A stretch of 64,000 bases of DNA from Oscheius dolichura (taxonomy: Eukaryota; Nematoda; Chromadorea; Rhabditida; Rhabditidae), in NCBI GenBank assembly GCA_932521035.1, contig OW051494.1, forward strand, positions 2,466,001 through 2,530,000, given 5' to 3'. The number at the start of each line of letters is the position of its first letter. Position 1 is the first letter of the stretch. This document shows, in pieces, positions 12,830-22,700 of this stretch. The translations under genes and the position numbers were made by a program. The notes under the pieces are model-generated. The model had not been told where the DNA came from. It saw only the letters and a list, made by a program, of their open reading frames with translations, and ran no database searches.

Positions 12830-13754
12830 CTAGTCTCTTTCCGCTTCCGTTATCCATTTGTATTCGTACTGGATTCCATCGCCTGGTACATTATCAACCG
12901 GTAGAAGCCAGCTCCATCGTGAACCCATAACTGCACTGATGTCTTCGGTTCGCGTCGTTTTTGCGTAGTCTAACCAACTTTCCCCTTCTTCGATTGAGCC
13001 AATCGTCGATTGCTCGATGATAGTTCGATTATATAAAATGTTTGGCAGTTGAGTATGAAGAAGGTAAATAACTGCCGCAACAATGGTCTGTTGCATCCGT
13101 TTGGTCGTTTTGAAATGGACTTACACCTGCATTTATCATAGCACCCACAATGAATTGAAGAGTGTATGAAATCTCTTTTTCTGTATACCAGCCAAGTAAC
13201 ACAGTGCGATAAACACATGGAAAACAAAGATAAATAGCATAAAGACCAAGAGTGCCTGGCCAAATAAGGTACAGCAAGTAGAATTTGTGATTTCCATGAT
13301 GTACACATACCTATAGGTCTAAAAAATATAACAGGCGACAAAAAACCTGGAGAACAGGACAATGATGGTCCATTCTAAGAACACATCTATTACATACGCT
13401 GCAATGGTGAGCCCTGTTGGGCTTCAGCACCATGCATTTATTGCAATATTTGGCGATATTTACGTTCAATTCTTTTGCTTTTTGTTGATAATTGTTCCTA
13501 GTACAAGCAAACTGTTTAGGAATAGAAGCAGGTGGTTTGAAAATCTAAAAGAGGAAAATATAATATAAGCAAAGCGCTTCACTTACGGCATGAAAAAATG
13601 AGAAAACTATGACGATCCAAAGAAAAACCAATAAGAAAAGCTTCCACTCTGCATATTCCGTTTCTACACGAGCTAGAACTAGAACAACTAGTTCTTGAAA
13701 CCACAGCTCGAGAGCAACAAGCCACCCAACAGCCGATAACCACCAAAAACGCAT
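12830..13754 (-). CDS. DHHC-type protein S-palmitoyltransferase
   Basis: Four exons, approximately 13754-13587, 13547-13347, 13310-13136 and 13096-12830. The ATG at 13754 follows an in-frame TGA. Two hydrophobic N-terminal segments ([34 protein letters not shown]) precede the cysteine-rich domain: [32 protein letters not shown], and after a short intron [14 protein letters not shown]. Two more membrane segments follow, then NRTIIEQ, matching the TTxE motif. These enzymes transfer palmitate from acyl-CoA to protein cysteines, using the DHHC cysteine, in Golgi or ER membranes. The layout is closest to the ZDHHC16 class in my judgement. Oddity: the near-invariant Trp after HHCP is Val and the usual NN before CV is QV; this depends on the donor being placed after CAG, which gives an ungapped alignment. 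GUF1 starts 207 bp away on the opposite strand. Confidence 0.85.
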
Positions 13755-13961
13755 TCAGCAAGAGCAATGAGAAGAAGACTTTTTTACCGGGCGATTTTAC
13801 ATGTTTGCGCGATAAGCTCCAAATTGACTGGGAACATGGAAACTCCTTAGACCACCTCACACTTTCTAATAATTCTCAGTCTTGCTTTCTCATGATCTTT
13901 CTTTTTCATGACGCTTTATATATGGCTCATTTTCAGGAATATAGAGAATGAGAAGGTGACC
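13755..13961. promoter_or_regulatory. Divergent promoter, DHHC gene and GUF1
   Basis: 207 bp separate the two start codons. CATTTTCAG ends at 13936, 25 bases before the GUF1 ATG, and is a probable trans-splice acceptor. No TATA box is evident. Confidence 0.5.
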
Positions 13962-16449
13962 ATGTCCAAGCTACTCAAGAAATACAAATATGCTTACAAA
14001 TATGGACATCAGTGGATACGCCTTTACTCTCTAAGAAGTGACGATCCCACACGTTCAGTGGATATCTCACAGTATACTCCGGATAAAATAAGAAACTTTA
14101 GGTAGGCTTTCTCGTGTTTATTGTATATTTGTTTTAGTATAGTAGCACATGTAGATCATGGAAAAAGTACCCTGGCAGATAGATTACTTGAACTAACAGG
14201 AGTAATAAAACCAGGAGAAAGAGACCAACAGATGCTTGATAGATTACAAGTAGAAAGAGAACGTGGAATAACAGTAAAAGCACAAACGGTAGCACTTCCT
14301 TATAAGGTAAAAGTTAATATTTTTGTTCCAATCCAAATATTTTTAGGGATACTTACTAAATCTTATTGATACGCCTGGCCATGCCGATTTTTCTGATGAA
14401 GTTTCAAGATCATTAGCAGTTTGCGATGGAATATTATTATTGATAGCAGCTAATCAAGGAGTACAAGCAAGGGTAAACTAGTAGCTAACGTCTTCTAAAC
14501 CGTACTTAGACTATTGCTAATTTTTGGCTTGCTTTTGAAAAAAATATCACGATGATACCGATAATAAATAAAATTGATCTCAGCGGAGCCGATATTCCTA
14601 AGGTAGTCGTTATCTGTTACTGGTTTTATGGTTTCAGGTTGAACATCAACTAAAAAATCTTTTTGAATTTGATCCATCAGAATCATTGAAAATTTCGGCT
14701 AAGACTGGTTTGAATACAGACAAAATTCTCGATGAAATAATACACCGAATTCCTGCTCCAACTGCTAACAGAGAAAATGCTTTCAAGTAAGTTTATCTTG
14801 TTTCATTGTTATTATTGTTCAGAGGACTAATTTTCGACTCGATGTTTGACCATTTTCGTGGAGCGATTGCTTTTGTTTTTGTCAAAGAAGGTTCCGTTAA
14901 AAAGGGTCAAAAAATAAGGAGTTATCATAATAAAAAGGATTACGAAGTAACAGAAGTAAGCATCGAGGTAATTTCATCGTAACATTATTTTCTTAGGTCG
15001 GTATAATGCGTCCTGATATGGCAACATGTTTAGAATTACATGCAGGGCAAGTAGGCTACATAATTTGTAGCATGAAAACAGTAAAGGTATTACAGTTTAT
15101 TATTATTTTTCTATTATTTTTTCAGGAAGCTGCCGTTGGGGAAACCCTTTTCGATCCTTCCGAAGAGTCAACAATTACAGCATTCCCTGGATTCAAACCA
15201 ATAAAGCCAACATTATATGCAGGGCTTTTTCCAGTGGAAACAAGCTCCTATGAGGGTTTGAAGCAGGTACAATGCCCATTGTAAGGATAAATTATCTTTA
15301 GGCCGTCGAACGTCTAAGTTTAAATGATCCATCAGTTATTATCACACCAGATTCGTCTCCAGCTTTAGGATTAGGATGGAAGGTATTCATTATATTTGAT
15401 GCCATGATTGATACATTTTTGTTTAGGTAGGATTTCTTGGTGTATTGCATATGGAGGTTTTTGGAGCTCGACTAGATCAAGAATACGGTGCCAATGTTAT
15501 ATTAACGCAACCATCCGTGGAATATCGTGCAATTATAAAGGTATATCTCTTCTTGCTTTTGTTTCCATATTTTATTTATAGGACAGTGAAGGAATAAGAA
15601 AACGACGTTATGATGGACAAGGTGAAATAAAAATCGTAGATCCAAGCAAATTTCCAAATGAAGGTGATATTGAAAAGTTTTTGGAACCAATGGTTAAAGT
15701 TAGTTGCTCTATTTTTATAAAGAATATTTAATTTCAGGTTAGAATGATCGTACCGGCCGAGCAAATGGGAATAGTTAATGGAATGTGCACAGAAAGTAGA
15801 GGAGAACGAGGCGAAATTAGCTCTATTGATGAAGAACGTTTAATGATTATTTGGAGGCTTCCTTTAGCTGAAGGTTAGTATAAAAATTAATTTAATTTAA
15901 TTTTTTTTTCAGTTGTTGTCGACTTTTTTGAAAAATTGAAACGACTGACATCTGGATATGCTTCATTTGACTATGAGCACGATGGCTACAATGAATCACG
16001 CCTCATAAAGCTGACTTTAATGATTAATGGAAAGGAAATAACTGAATTTTCACAAATAATTCCTGCTGCAATGGCTACGGAACGTGCGAAGACATTAGTC
16101 CATCGTCTAAAGCGTGAAATACCTAGACAACAATTTGAAGTAAATATAAAAGGTTAGTAATTTATCTATATGTTTATTTGAAGAACATTATTTTAGCATG
16201 TGTTGGTAGCTCAACAAAAGCTTTATCTCAAGTGACAATTCAACCTATGAAACGAGACTTCACTCAATTGCTGAAAGGAAATTTTGGTAAAGGAGGTAAG
16301 TGGCTTTGTCTTCCTTCCAAACATTTCGTTTAGGGATGGAACGTTTAAATAAGAAACTCAGTCATCAGCAAAAGGGAAAAGAGCGGATGAAGATGCTAGG
16401 AAATATACAAATTCCCAAAGAAGCTTTCCTCAATGTGCTCAAAAATTGA
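13962..16449 (+). CDS. guf-1: Mitochondrial translation GTPase GUF1 (LepA/EF4)
   Basis: About 14 exons with 35-50-bp introns. Start chosen at 13962 ([20 protein letters not shown]), downstream of a trans-splice-like acceptor; the basic, Arg/Tyr-rich leader suits a mitochondrial presequence. The GTPase domain is complete: P-loop [19 protein letters not shown], switch [31 protein letters not shown] (G3), and NKID (G4). Domain II and the EF-G-like modules follow ([56 protein letters not shown]). The LepA-specific C-terminus is present: [15 protein letters not shown], then [15 protein letters not shown] and [20 protein letters not shown], ending in KNVL-like FLNVLKN. Predicted to act on mitochondrial ribosomes, promoting fidelity or back-translocation. 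The gene appears intact and full length. Confidence 0.95.
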
Positions 16450-16863
16450 CGGGTATTATATTTTATAGGTTTATTGTAAATTTTTTTCGTTATTGTTATT
16501 TTGTTTTATGAATATTTATATATTTATTTAGCTATAGTTCAGTCTAGGGGTTCAATCGGTGAAGTAGTCTTCTGACGTTGGTTGTACCATAGAAAAAATT
16601 AGGTTGTAGATGACGAAGGAACCAAGAACTTTGAGTCAAATGGACTAATATTGAACCAGATCGATTTATCCTCAAAGTACGCCTCGAATCCATACTACCC
16701 AAATTAGAAAATGATTTTAGACTATACTCGAGCTCTAGTTTGAATGGCAGGTGACCCAATTAGATTGGTTCAATCGATTTACAATATGCTTGTCCTCATA
16801 GTTCATTCGCCCCGCTTTTGCCATTCCTCAGTGTAAATTCGTTCTCGTAACAGTAGCATTCAG
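16450..16863. other. Intergenic, GUF1 3' region and next promoter
   Basis: 414 bp. A/T-rich sequence after the GUF1 stop probably holds its 3' end. GTAGCATTCAG abuts the next gene's ATG at 16864 with no gap, a strong trans-splice acceptor candidate. A short minus-strand frame here resembles nothing known. Confidence 0.45.
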
Positions 16864-17230
16864 ATGAAGTTTGCCATTCTCCTTGTAGCGGCTGCCTTTG
16901 TCGTTGCAACTGCTTCCATCCCCCTCCGAAACAAGGAAATCATTGACCCTATTCCGTAAGTTTCAACCCTTTCCACTTACAAAACCCTGTAATTGAAGTT
17001 GTCCGAAGCTTGGATACTCCCATGGAATGCTCGTGATCGGCTGGGAATGTCTAGATCCTGTGAGTTTATCCTCCTCAGAAGGGAATGAATTTTTTTAGGA
17101 GGGGTGGAGCCTTTTGAAGAACATGGAAATGAAAGAGCAACAACTCGAAGAAGCCTCCCAGCTGCCTGAAGTCACCGACAAAGGCATTCTCAACAAAATT
17201 CTCGATACAGTCAAATATTTCTTCAAGTGA
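16864..17230 (+). CDS. Small secreted protein, unknown function
   Basis: Three exons (about 16864-16955, 16998-17058 and 17099-17230) encode about 94 residues. The first 20 form a clear signal peptide (MKFAILLVAAAFVVATAS). The mature part has two cysteines about 17 residues apart (PCPKLGYSHGM; GWECLDP), then a charged amphipathic tail (LKNMEMKEQQLEEA; GILNKILDTVKYFFK). ATG directly follows an ATTCAG acceptor; an AATAAA lies about 20 bp after the stop. No family recognised; the small size, the cysteine pair and the helical tail would fit a secreted peptide or extracellular protein, but no function can be assigned. Confidence 0.7.
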
Positions 17231-17495
17231 ATATCTTCAATTTGTATATGTGTTCGAATAAATTGTGTTGCTGGAAGAGCTTTCCCATTTCTTCGTCTTT
17301 ATATCAATTTCAACTGTAAGAATGCTCCTGTTTCTTTGTTATAACTTCGTAAACTATTTTATAACTCCTGTGCATTCCATGACGCACTGTTTACATTGTA
17401 TAGCTGTAATTGCCTCGATAATGTGGGAGAAAACGTTGAGACTTCCTAGAAATACTATAAAAAGGCTCTCCGAATTATTTGTCCAGCATCCGGCC
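17231..17495. other. Intergenic region between two secreted-protein genes
   Basis: 265 bp with the AATAAA of the upstream gene near 17251 and TTGTCCAG ending about 10 bases before the next ATG, a likely trans-splice acceptor. Confidence 0.4.
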
Positions 17496-18076
17496 ATGCA
17501 TTCTTCTGCTCTCTTGATTACATTCGTCTTCTGCGTCCATCAACTGCTGGTAAGCTTTTTCTAGTAGTTTTTATAAGAAAATCCTGTAATAAAAAGAATT
17601 ATCAAAATATATTTACGCTTCAAGGCATGTTCTCCAAATTCTGTTACTAATGAAGATGCAACGGATCCAACAGACGAAAGAAAGCGTCGCTCCGTAGAAG
17701 AAGTAACCGTTACTCTTGTAACAAATAAGAAATACAATGAGAGAACAAAGAAAGCTAATCATCAACGAGTAAGAAGAATTGTAAGTGAACGATAGCAAGA
17801 GCAAAAAATAAACTATTCAGCTGGATAAATTTCAAGAGAAGGAGGGATTTTTCATTGATTATTCAGAGATCAAAGAGACAATCAAAGAAGAGACAGGCAA
17901 TTTTGCCATAGAATATCAGTGAGTATATTCATTTCCCCAAAGAAAACAATACAAATTATAGAACACAAGAAGAATGTGAACAGGTGAAGAATTTTATAAG
18001 AGGAGCGAAGTTAACCAGCCGGGATATTGCATACGTTTTGATCAACTGTGGATCGCAGCCTCTGCAAATTCTCTAA
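17496..18076 (+). CDS. Small secreted protein with polybasic site, unknown
   Basis: Four exons starting 17496-17549 (MHSSALLITFVFCVHQLL, a signal peptide cut exactly at the first intron), then about 17626-17780, 17821-17919 and 17962-18076. The product is about 140 residues. A possible proprotein convertase site, ERKRRSVEE, occurs about 20 residues into the mature part, and a basic VRRI later. The C-terminal half contains QEECEQVKNFIRGAKLTSRD and a last Cys in LINCGSQ. AATAAA lies about 15 bp after the stop. The layout (signal peptide, spacer, KRR site, short mature domain) suggests a processed secreted protein. No family recognised. Confidence 0.68.
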
Positions 18077-18204
18077 CTCTGTATTATATCAAATAAATAT
18101 TTTTTAAGGAGTTTATAGATGAAGTTTGTGAACGGATATCGAGAGAACAACGATTCTGGTCAAAGCCCCTCTACGGCGGCCAAAACTCCTGATTCAGAAC
18201 ATTT

Positions 18205-19756
18205 TTATTCTTCTGAAAAAGGATATGTATATGTATTGTGTAGAATGGCTGTCATGTACTCCTCGACCATAGCGTGGTCTTCCTGATGTTCAACAATATA
18301 TTCATATAATACTGATGCATCGTAGGGAATTGGACCAATCATGTACTGATCAAACCATTCAAATACAAACTTTTCAATGTCCTCCTTAGCAATCCTCACA
18401 CAATTACACGAATGCTAAAAAGGAAATTTTGTTTTATACGATATCAATCCCCACTTGGCCATTTTCTCGTCGTTCCGTTATCATAACATAGTCGGTATCG
18501 GTGGCTATGATAAAACTGTTGCTGCCTTCTGCCTATAATTTGAGCAAAACTCTTTTATGTACCGAATCTATTTATTTCCGAGGGGTAACTTACGTGTAGT
18601 ATGTCAAATCTCCATTGTTCCATTTCCAAATCTTCCATCTCCTCTTCAGATAAAAAGGTCTCTCTATTATAAATTGGCAGCCAGAATTTTCGCAAAGGTA
18701 CACTGGGATCAGTTATCATCCGCTAACTTGGTAAAATTAGACTCTGTGGGGTTTTCCGCGCGCCCGCACCCATAAAATCTTGGCAGTGAAATTTCTCTTT
18801 ACTGGGGACGTTACAAAACTGCCTCCTCTCCATCCTCTTCGAGCTGCCGAGACTTTATAGGTGCGGGCGCCCATGGAAAACAATCCCGTAGAGATTGTAG
18901 CCGTTTTACCTGTATTAGAGGAGCAAACGAAGGCGAGCAGTTCTGTATAATATTGTCTATCTCGACAATTTTAAATTTTGATAAAATCTCAACAAAATCA
19001 TCAGGGAACAGGCTACAAACAGGAAAACGAAGGTCGTCACAGCCCTGAAAGGGGCAATCTACCAATAAAATGAGTTAACCCACCAAATCTGCCAGCTGTC
19101 TTATCGTATCAAAAGAGAAAGGTAGATTTTCCGTTGTTGCCGTCATAGTGTCATCTGTGTTCGCTCCCACATCCACAGACGAAGCCCCACAGGCTTTATA
19201 AATTGAAAAGAGGTCAATCCCGTCTATCAGACCGAATAGGAAGTGCAATTGGCGAGCCTTTATTTTATTCGTTTCGATAAATTCAACTATTGGCAGCTCC
19301 GAAGCATTCTCTACCAGACGAAGCATACACTAAGAATTCAATGAGAAGCTGGTAGATAGGATAACTCTACCAGTGTTATTCGATCGAACCAGGCACAGTC
19401 TACCCGTTGATGGTCAAGCAGGAATATAAATGTTCCGTGGTCGTTTTCTTCGTTAAAGTCTATCGTTGGACGGAGTACCTTGAAAAGAATAGTCTGCTCA
19501 AGAAGAGTCATACCATTTGCCCGTAACCAGAGTCGGAAATGTTAAAGCCGAAAGTGATTCGCTCTACGGGAAACCGTAGCTTGGCCGAGTTCAGCTGGAC
19601 GAGTTCGTCAACCCGACGGCAGGTTCGACGCATACGGTATGTCTCACGGTAACCCATCTGAATGGGTTCTACTTGAATTATAAGAGGGACACCCACCTTT
19701 CCCAAAACGCTAACTGTATTCACAATAGGAATTTGAATCAGGGGAAATGATGCCAT
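18205..19756 (-). CDS. Divergent nematode F-box protein
   Basis: About eight exons. Exon 1 (19756-19697, MASFPLIQIPIVNTVSVLGK) and exon 2 (starting 19657, MGYRETYRMRRTCRRVDELV) align without gaps to the first two exons of the F-box gene at 48737-50177, with the intron in the same place; together they form the F-box (LP-like start, R.TCR..D end). The middle shares little sequence but keeps exon order: ASELPIVEF, then CSLFPDDFVEILSKFKIVEID and PSFAPLIQ. The C-terminal exons also match the paralog: PLRKFWLPIY with FLSEEEMEDLEMEQWRF, FIIATDTDYVMIT, and a last exon EDIEKFVFEWFDQYMI. F-box proteins link substrates to SCF (SKP1-CUL1) ubiquitin ligases; the substrate-binding part here resembles no family I can name with certainty. 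A foldback repeat sits in one intron. Single-nucleotide exon limits in the middle are tentative. Confidence 0.68.
18758..18872. repeat. Foldback element, about 115 bp
   Basis: Left arm GCGCCCGCACCCATAAAATC plus TTGGCAG (about 18759-18786) is the near-perfect inverse of the right arm (18844-18872, CTGCCGAGACTTTATAGGTG...). The arms match those at 34435, 29073, 30088 and 62594. It lies in an intron of the F-box gene. Confidence 0.75.
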
Positions 19757-22700
19757 TGGAGGGGGGACGAACACGAGGTAAGAGAAGGTTTAACTGACAA
19801 TGTTATGATATTGATTGGGAGGAGGGAAATGCGACCCTTTTCTGATCTAGCACCTGTTTGATAGTCCATTTGAATATATTCGACTGAGGATTGAGGCCTT
19901 TGAGCAGCTGCTCATAGGCTCCTATTCGGCCTGGAGCCGGTTTCAACGACGAGTTCCGTCATCTGGAAGACCCGAGCCTAGTCCTCCCCCTAGTCTGCCG
20001 ACTCTTTTCAGTAAATTGCTCTCTCTGCCACATAACATCGTCGTCCAGCTGCTGGCATCGGCCGGTATCCGGAAGACAAAAGTCACCATATTCCCCCAGA
20101 GCAAGCGGGCCTTCGCGTTGCCCTGCCCACTGAGAGGAGGACGAGATCTACTTCGAAGAAACTGTCAGAGATCTCGAATGATCACCGTAAGCGGTTCCAT
20201 TTTTGCTGTTCCGTAACATTGTTCAATGCCGTTTCAATTGTGGTGGGACCATCCATGGCTGAGCGTCAGATGAACGAGACATGGGAGATCTGGGAGGAGG
20301 AGGACGAGCCAAGGAGAATAAAGTCAAGGAGACTGAGAGACCATGGAGCAAGTGATGCAGTGTTATAGGGACTGGTCTCGAGTCGGTGACAGTAGTTGGC
20401 CGGCTTGTCGTATTGATGTCCGCCGGGTGGCATCTCTCGTGGCGGCGGCCCTTTGTAATGCTAATCTTGGACAAGCAGCAGTGAATCTTGTGTCGTGCCA
20501 GTAATAGATGATCCCCCACTTCGAGACACATCCTAAACCCTCTACTCGCACTTCTAAATTAATTGTTTTGTTCTTCTTCTTTGCTATCCCACTTTTTTTC
20601 CTCCAAGAGATTGATCCCCCTCGAGGATAGCTCATTTCTCATAGTCTTCCTCGAATCACATGTCGTTTTGTCATTCTTTGAGTCGCCTGTTTGCACTTTT
20701 TTATCTTAAAAAAAGGCAGGAATGTCTCTATTTTCCACGAAGAAACATAAAATTCGCCGTTTGTTAGTGATAAATCAGATCCCCGTTCTCCGGGCCATCC
20801 TCCACCAATCTTCCACTTTAGGACCTTTTTATCGGGGCATTTCCTTTTCTCGAATTATTTGACAATGTTATATGTCTTTCTGTATCGTTGAGTCTTTCCA
20901 ACCATTTCCCAACCTATGTTGCACGTTTTCCAAAGTTGAATCACGATGATATCAGGTGGAGGGCGCCCTGTCCGCCGGCGGCCAGTCTAGTCCTCCTCCC
21001 GGCACCGTCTCATAATCTTTACAATTTTGTTCCTAGTCTCTTTGTCTTACCTCTTTCCCGGAACTGTCAGCCTCACATCAGAAACTATTTCGACTTTTTT
21101 GTGCCCACCTTTTCCCAGGAGAGGGAGAGTCGTCTCGGCCGCCGCCTGTCGTCCCCAGTAATTCTACCGTCCATACCTGTAATGGTCTCCCTACATTATC
21201 ACTCCCGAATAATACTGAACTTCTCACTCGACCTGTATCGGAGTTGCTCCTAATTCTATGGAACACCAACACAAGCGCTGAAATGTCGATAAATTAGTAT
21301 GCTTAGCATAACAATAGGTCGAGAGAGACAAGAGGGGATGATTCAGCTAAAGTTATAGAGATTGGCCGTGGCTGGGATTAATCAGAGATTTGCCATTATT
21401 TTGGATGCCAAGCAATCAGTTACAGAGAAAGGGAGTCTCAATAACTGGGAATTTCGTCTGAAAAGGGGGAACTCTCACTACAAAGTAGTATTAATTCTCC
21501 AAGTGTTCTTCCTTTGCCTGTAGTGGCAATGTATGGCTTCTTCGGACAATGGCAGACGATCAGGGATCTGAAAGACTTCTCAGGGAAAGACTACCTCATA
21601 GGCAGCCTAATGGGTGAATGGATATTCATCAGGTAAGGTGGAGGACAGGTATCCCCTTTCTTCTCTCTCATGTTGTCCACGTCCTCTCGTCCTCCCGTCT
21701 TCCCGTCTCCCCGCCTAGTTCTACATTCCCCTTCTTCCCAAGTGCATGCCCCAGTCACTTGATCACCTCTCCATTTCCCAGTCGTCTCCCAGCATGTGTC
21801 GTTCAAATCAATGACTTTTCTCACCCCTGGCTCTCTTCCCGTCCCCCCTACCGTAATTCGAAGTTGTCCTTTCCAAGAGACGGAAAGACAACGAAGAACC
21901 GGCCCCTGGCTGAAAATGTTGCGACTCGTAGTGTCCGCCATCTGTCACCCCCATACGCTTCCGACAGTCTAACGGATTGTTCTCATCTGTCTTATCCGGG
22001 GTTACGGTATCTCCTCCCCTCTGTAAAGTCCCTCGTTATATTTGGAAATCAATAGAAAAGTTGCGAGACGCGGGGCGACAGTCCATCCCGGGCGACCTTC
22101 ACTTTTTCTCGCTTCCCCCTTCTCCCGGTTACGGTAGTCGGATGACAGCGGCGGAAATTGACTATCTATTGCCCATGAGAAATGACTCCTGAAAGAAGCG
22201 CGGAAATTAAACCAAGAGATCCACGTCTAATTGGAATTACCGTAGTTTAGACTGGGAAGGATGACTGATAGGGGGAGGGAGGGAGGATATGGAAAAATGA
22301 GGAACAGTAACTGACCCAGACAGTGAGGACGGGAGGTTAGTATTATTTTCCTCCTTTCTACCACCAAAAGGGATGTCTTCTTTTGGCAGAGGGAACAACG
22401 GAACTGGATCTCCATGTTGGGAGGACGGATACAAGTTCCGAGGTTCAAACAATGACAACAGACGTATCCAGTAAAGCCAGTGGCGAGGGGCTCGAATTCA
22501 GAAAAAATGGGACTGTCGTCTGCTTGAAACCAATCGCCTTTTGGAATAGGTGGTAGATCCTAACCAGGAGCAATGGTTGGAGAAACACAAATAGGGGAAG
22601 GAACAGTTTGGGATAAAGTGGACAAAAGCATTCCGGATACGGTAAAGGTGCAGGGCTGCCACTTTCGTGACTAGATTAGCTTTTTTCAGTAGAATTGGAT

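Noticed and set aside
20016-20216. Frame containing LSLPHNIVVQLLASAG, an F-box-like start
   Set aside because: No downstream F-box helix and no family exons follow on this strand; the similarity is too short.
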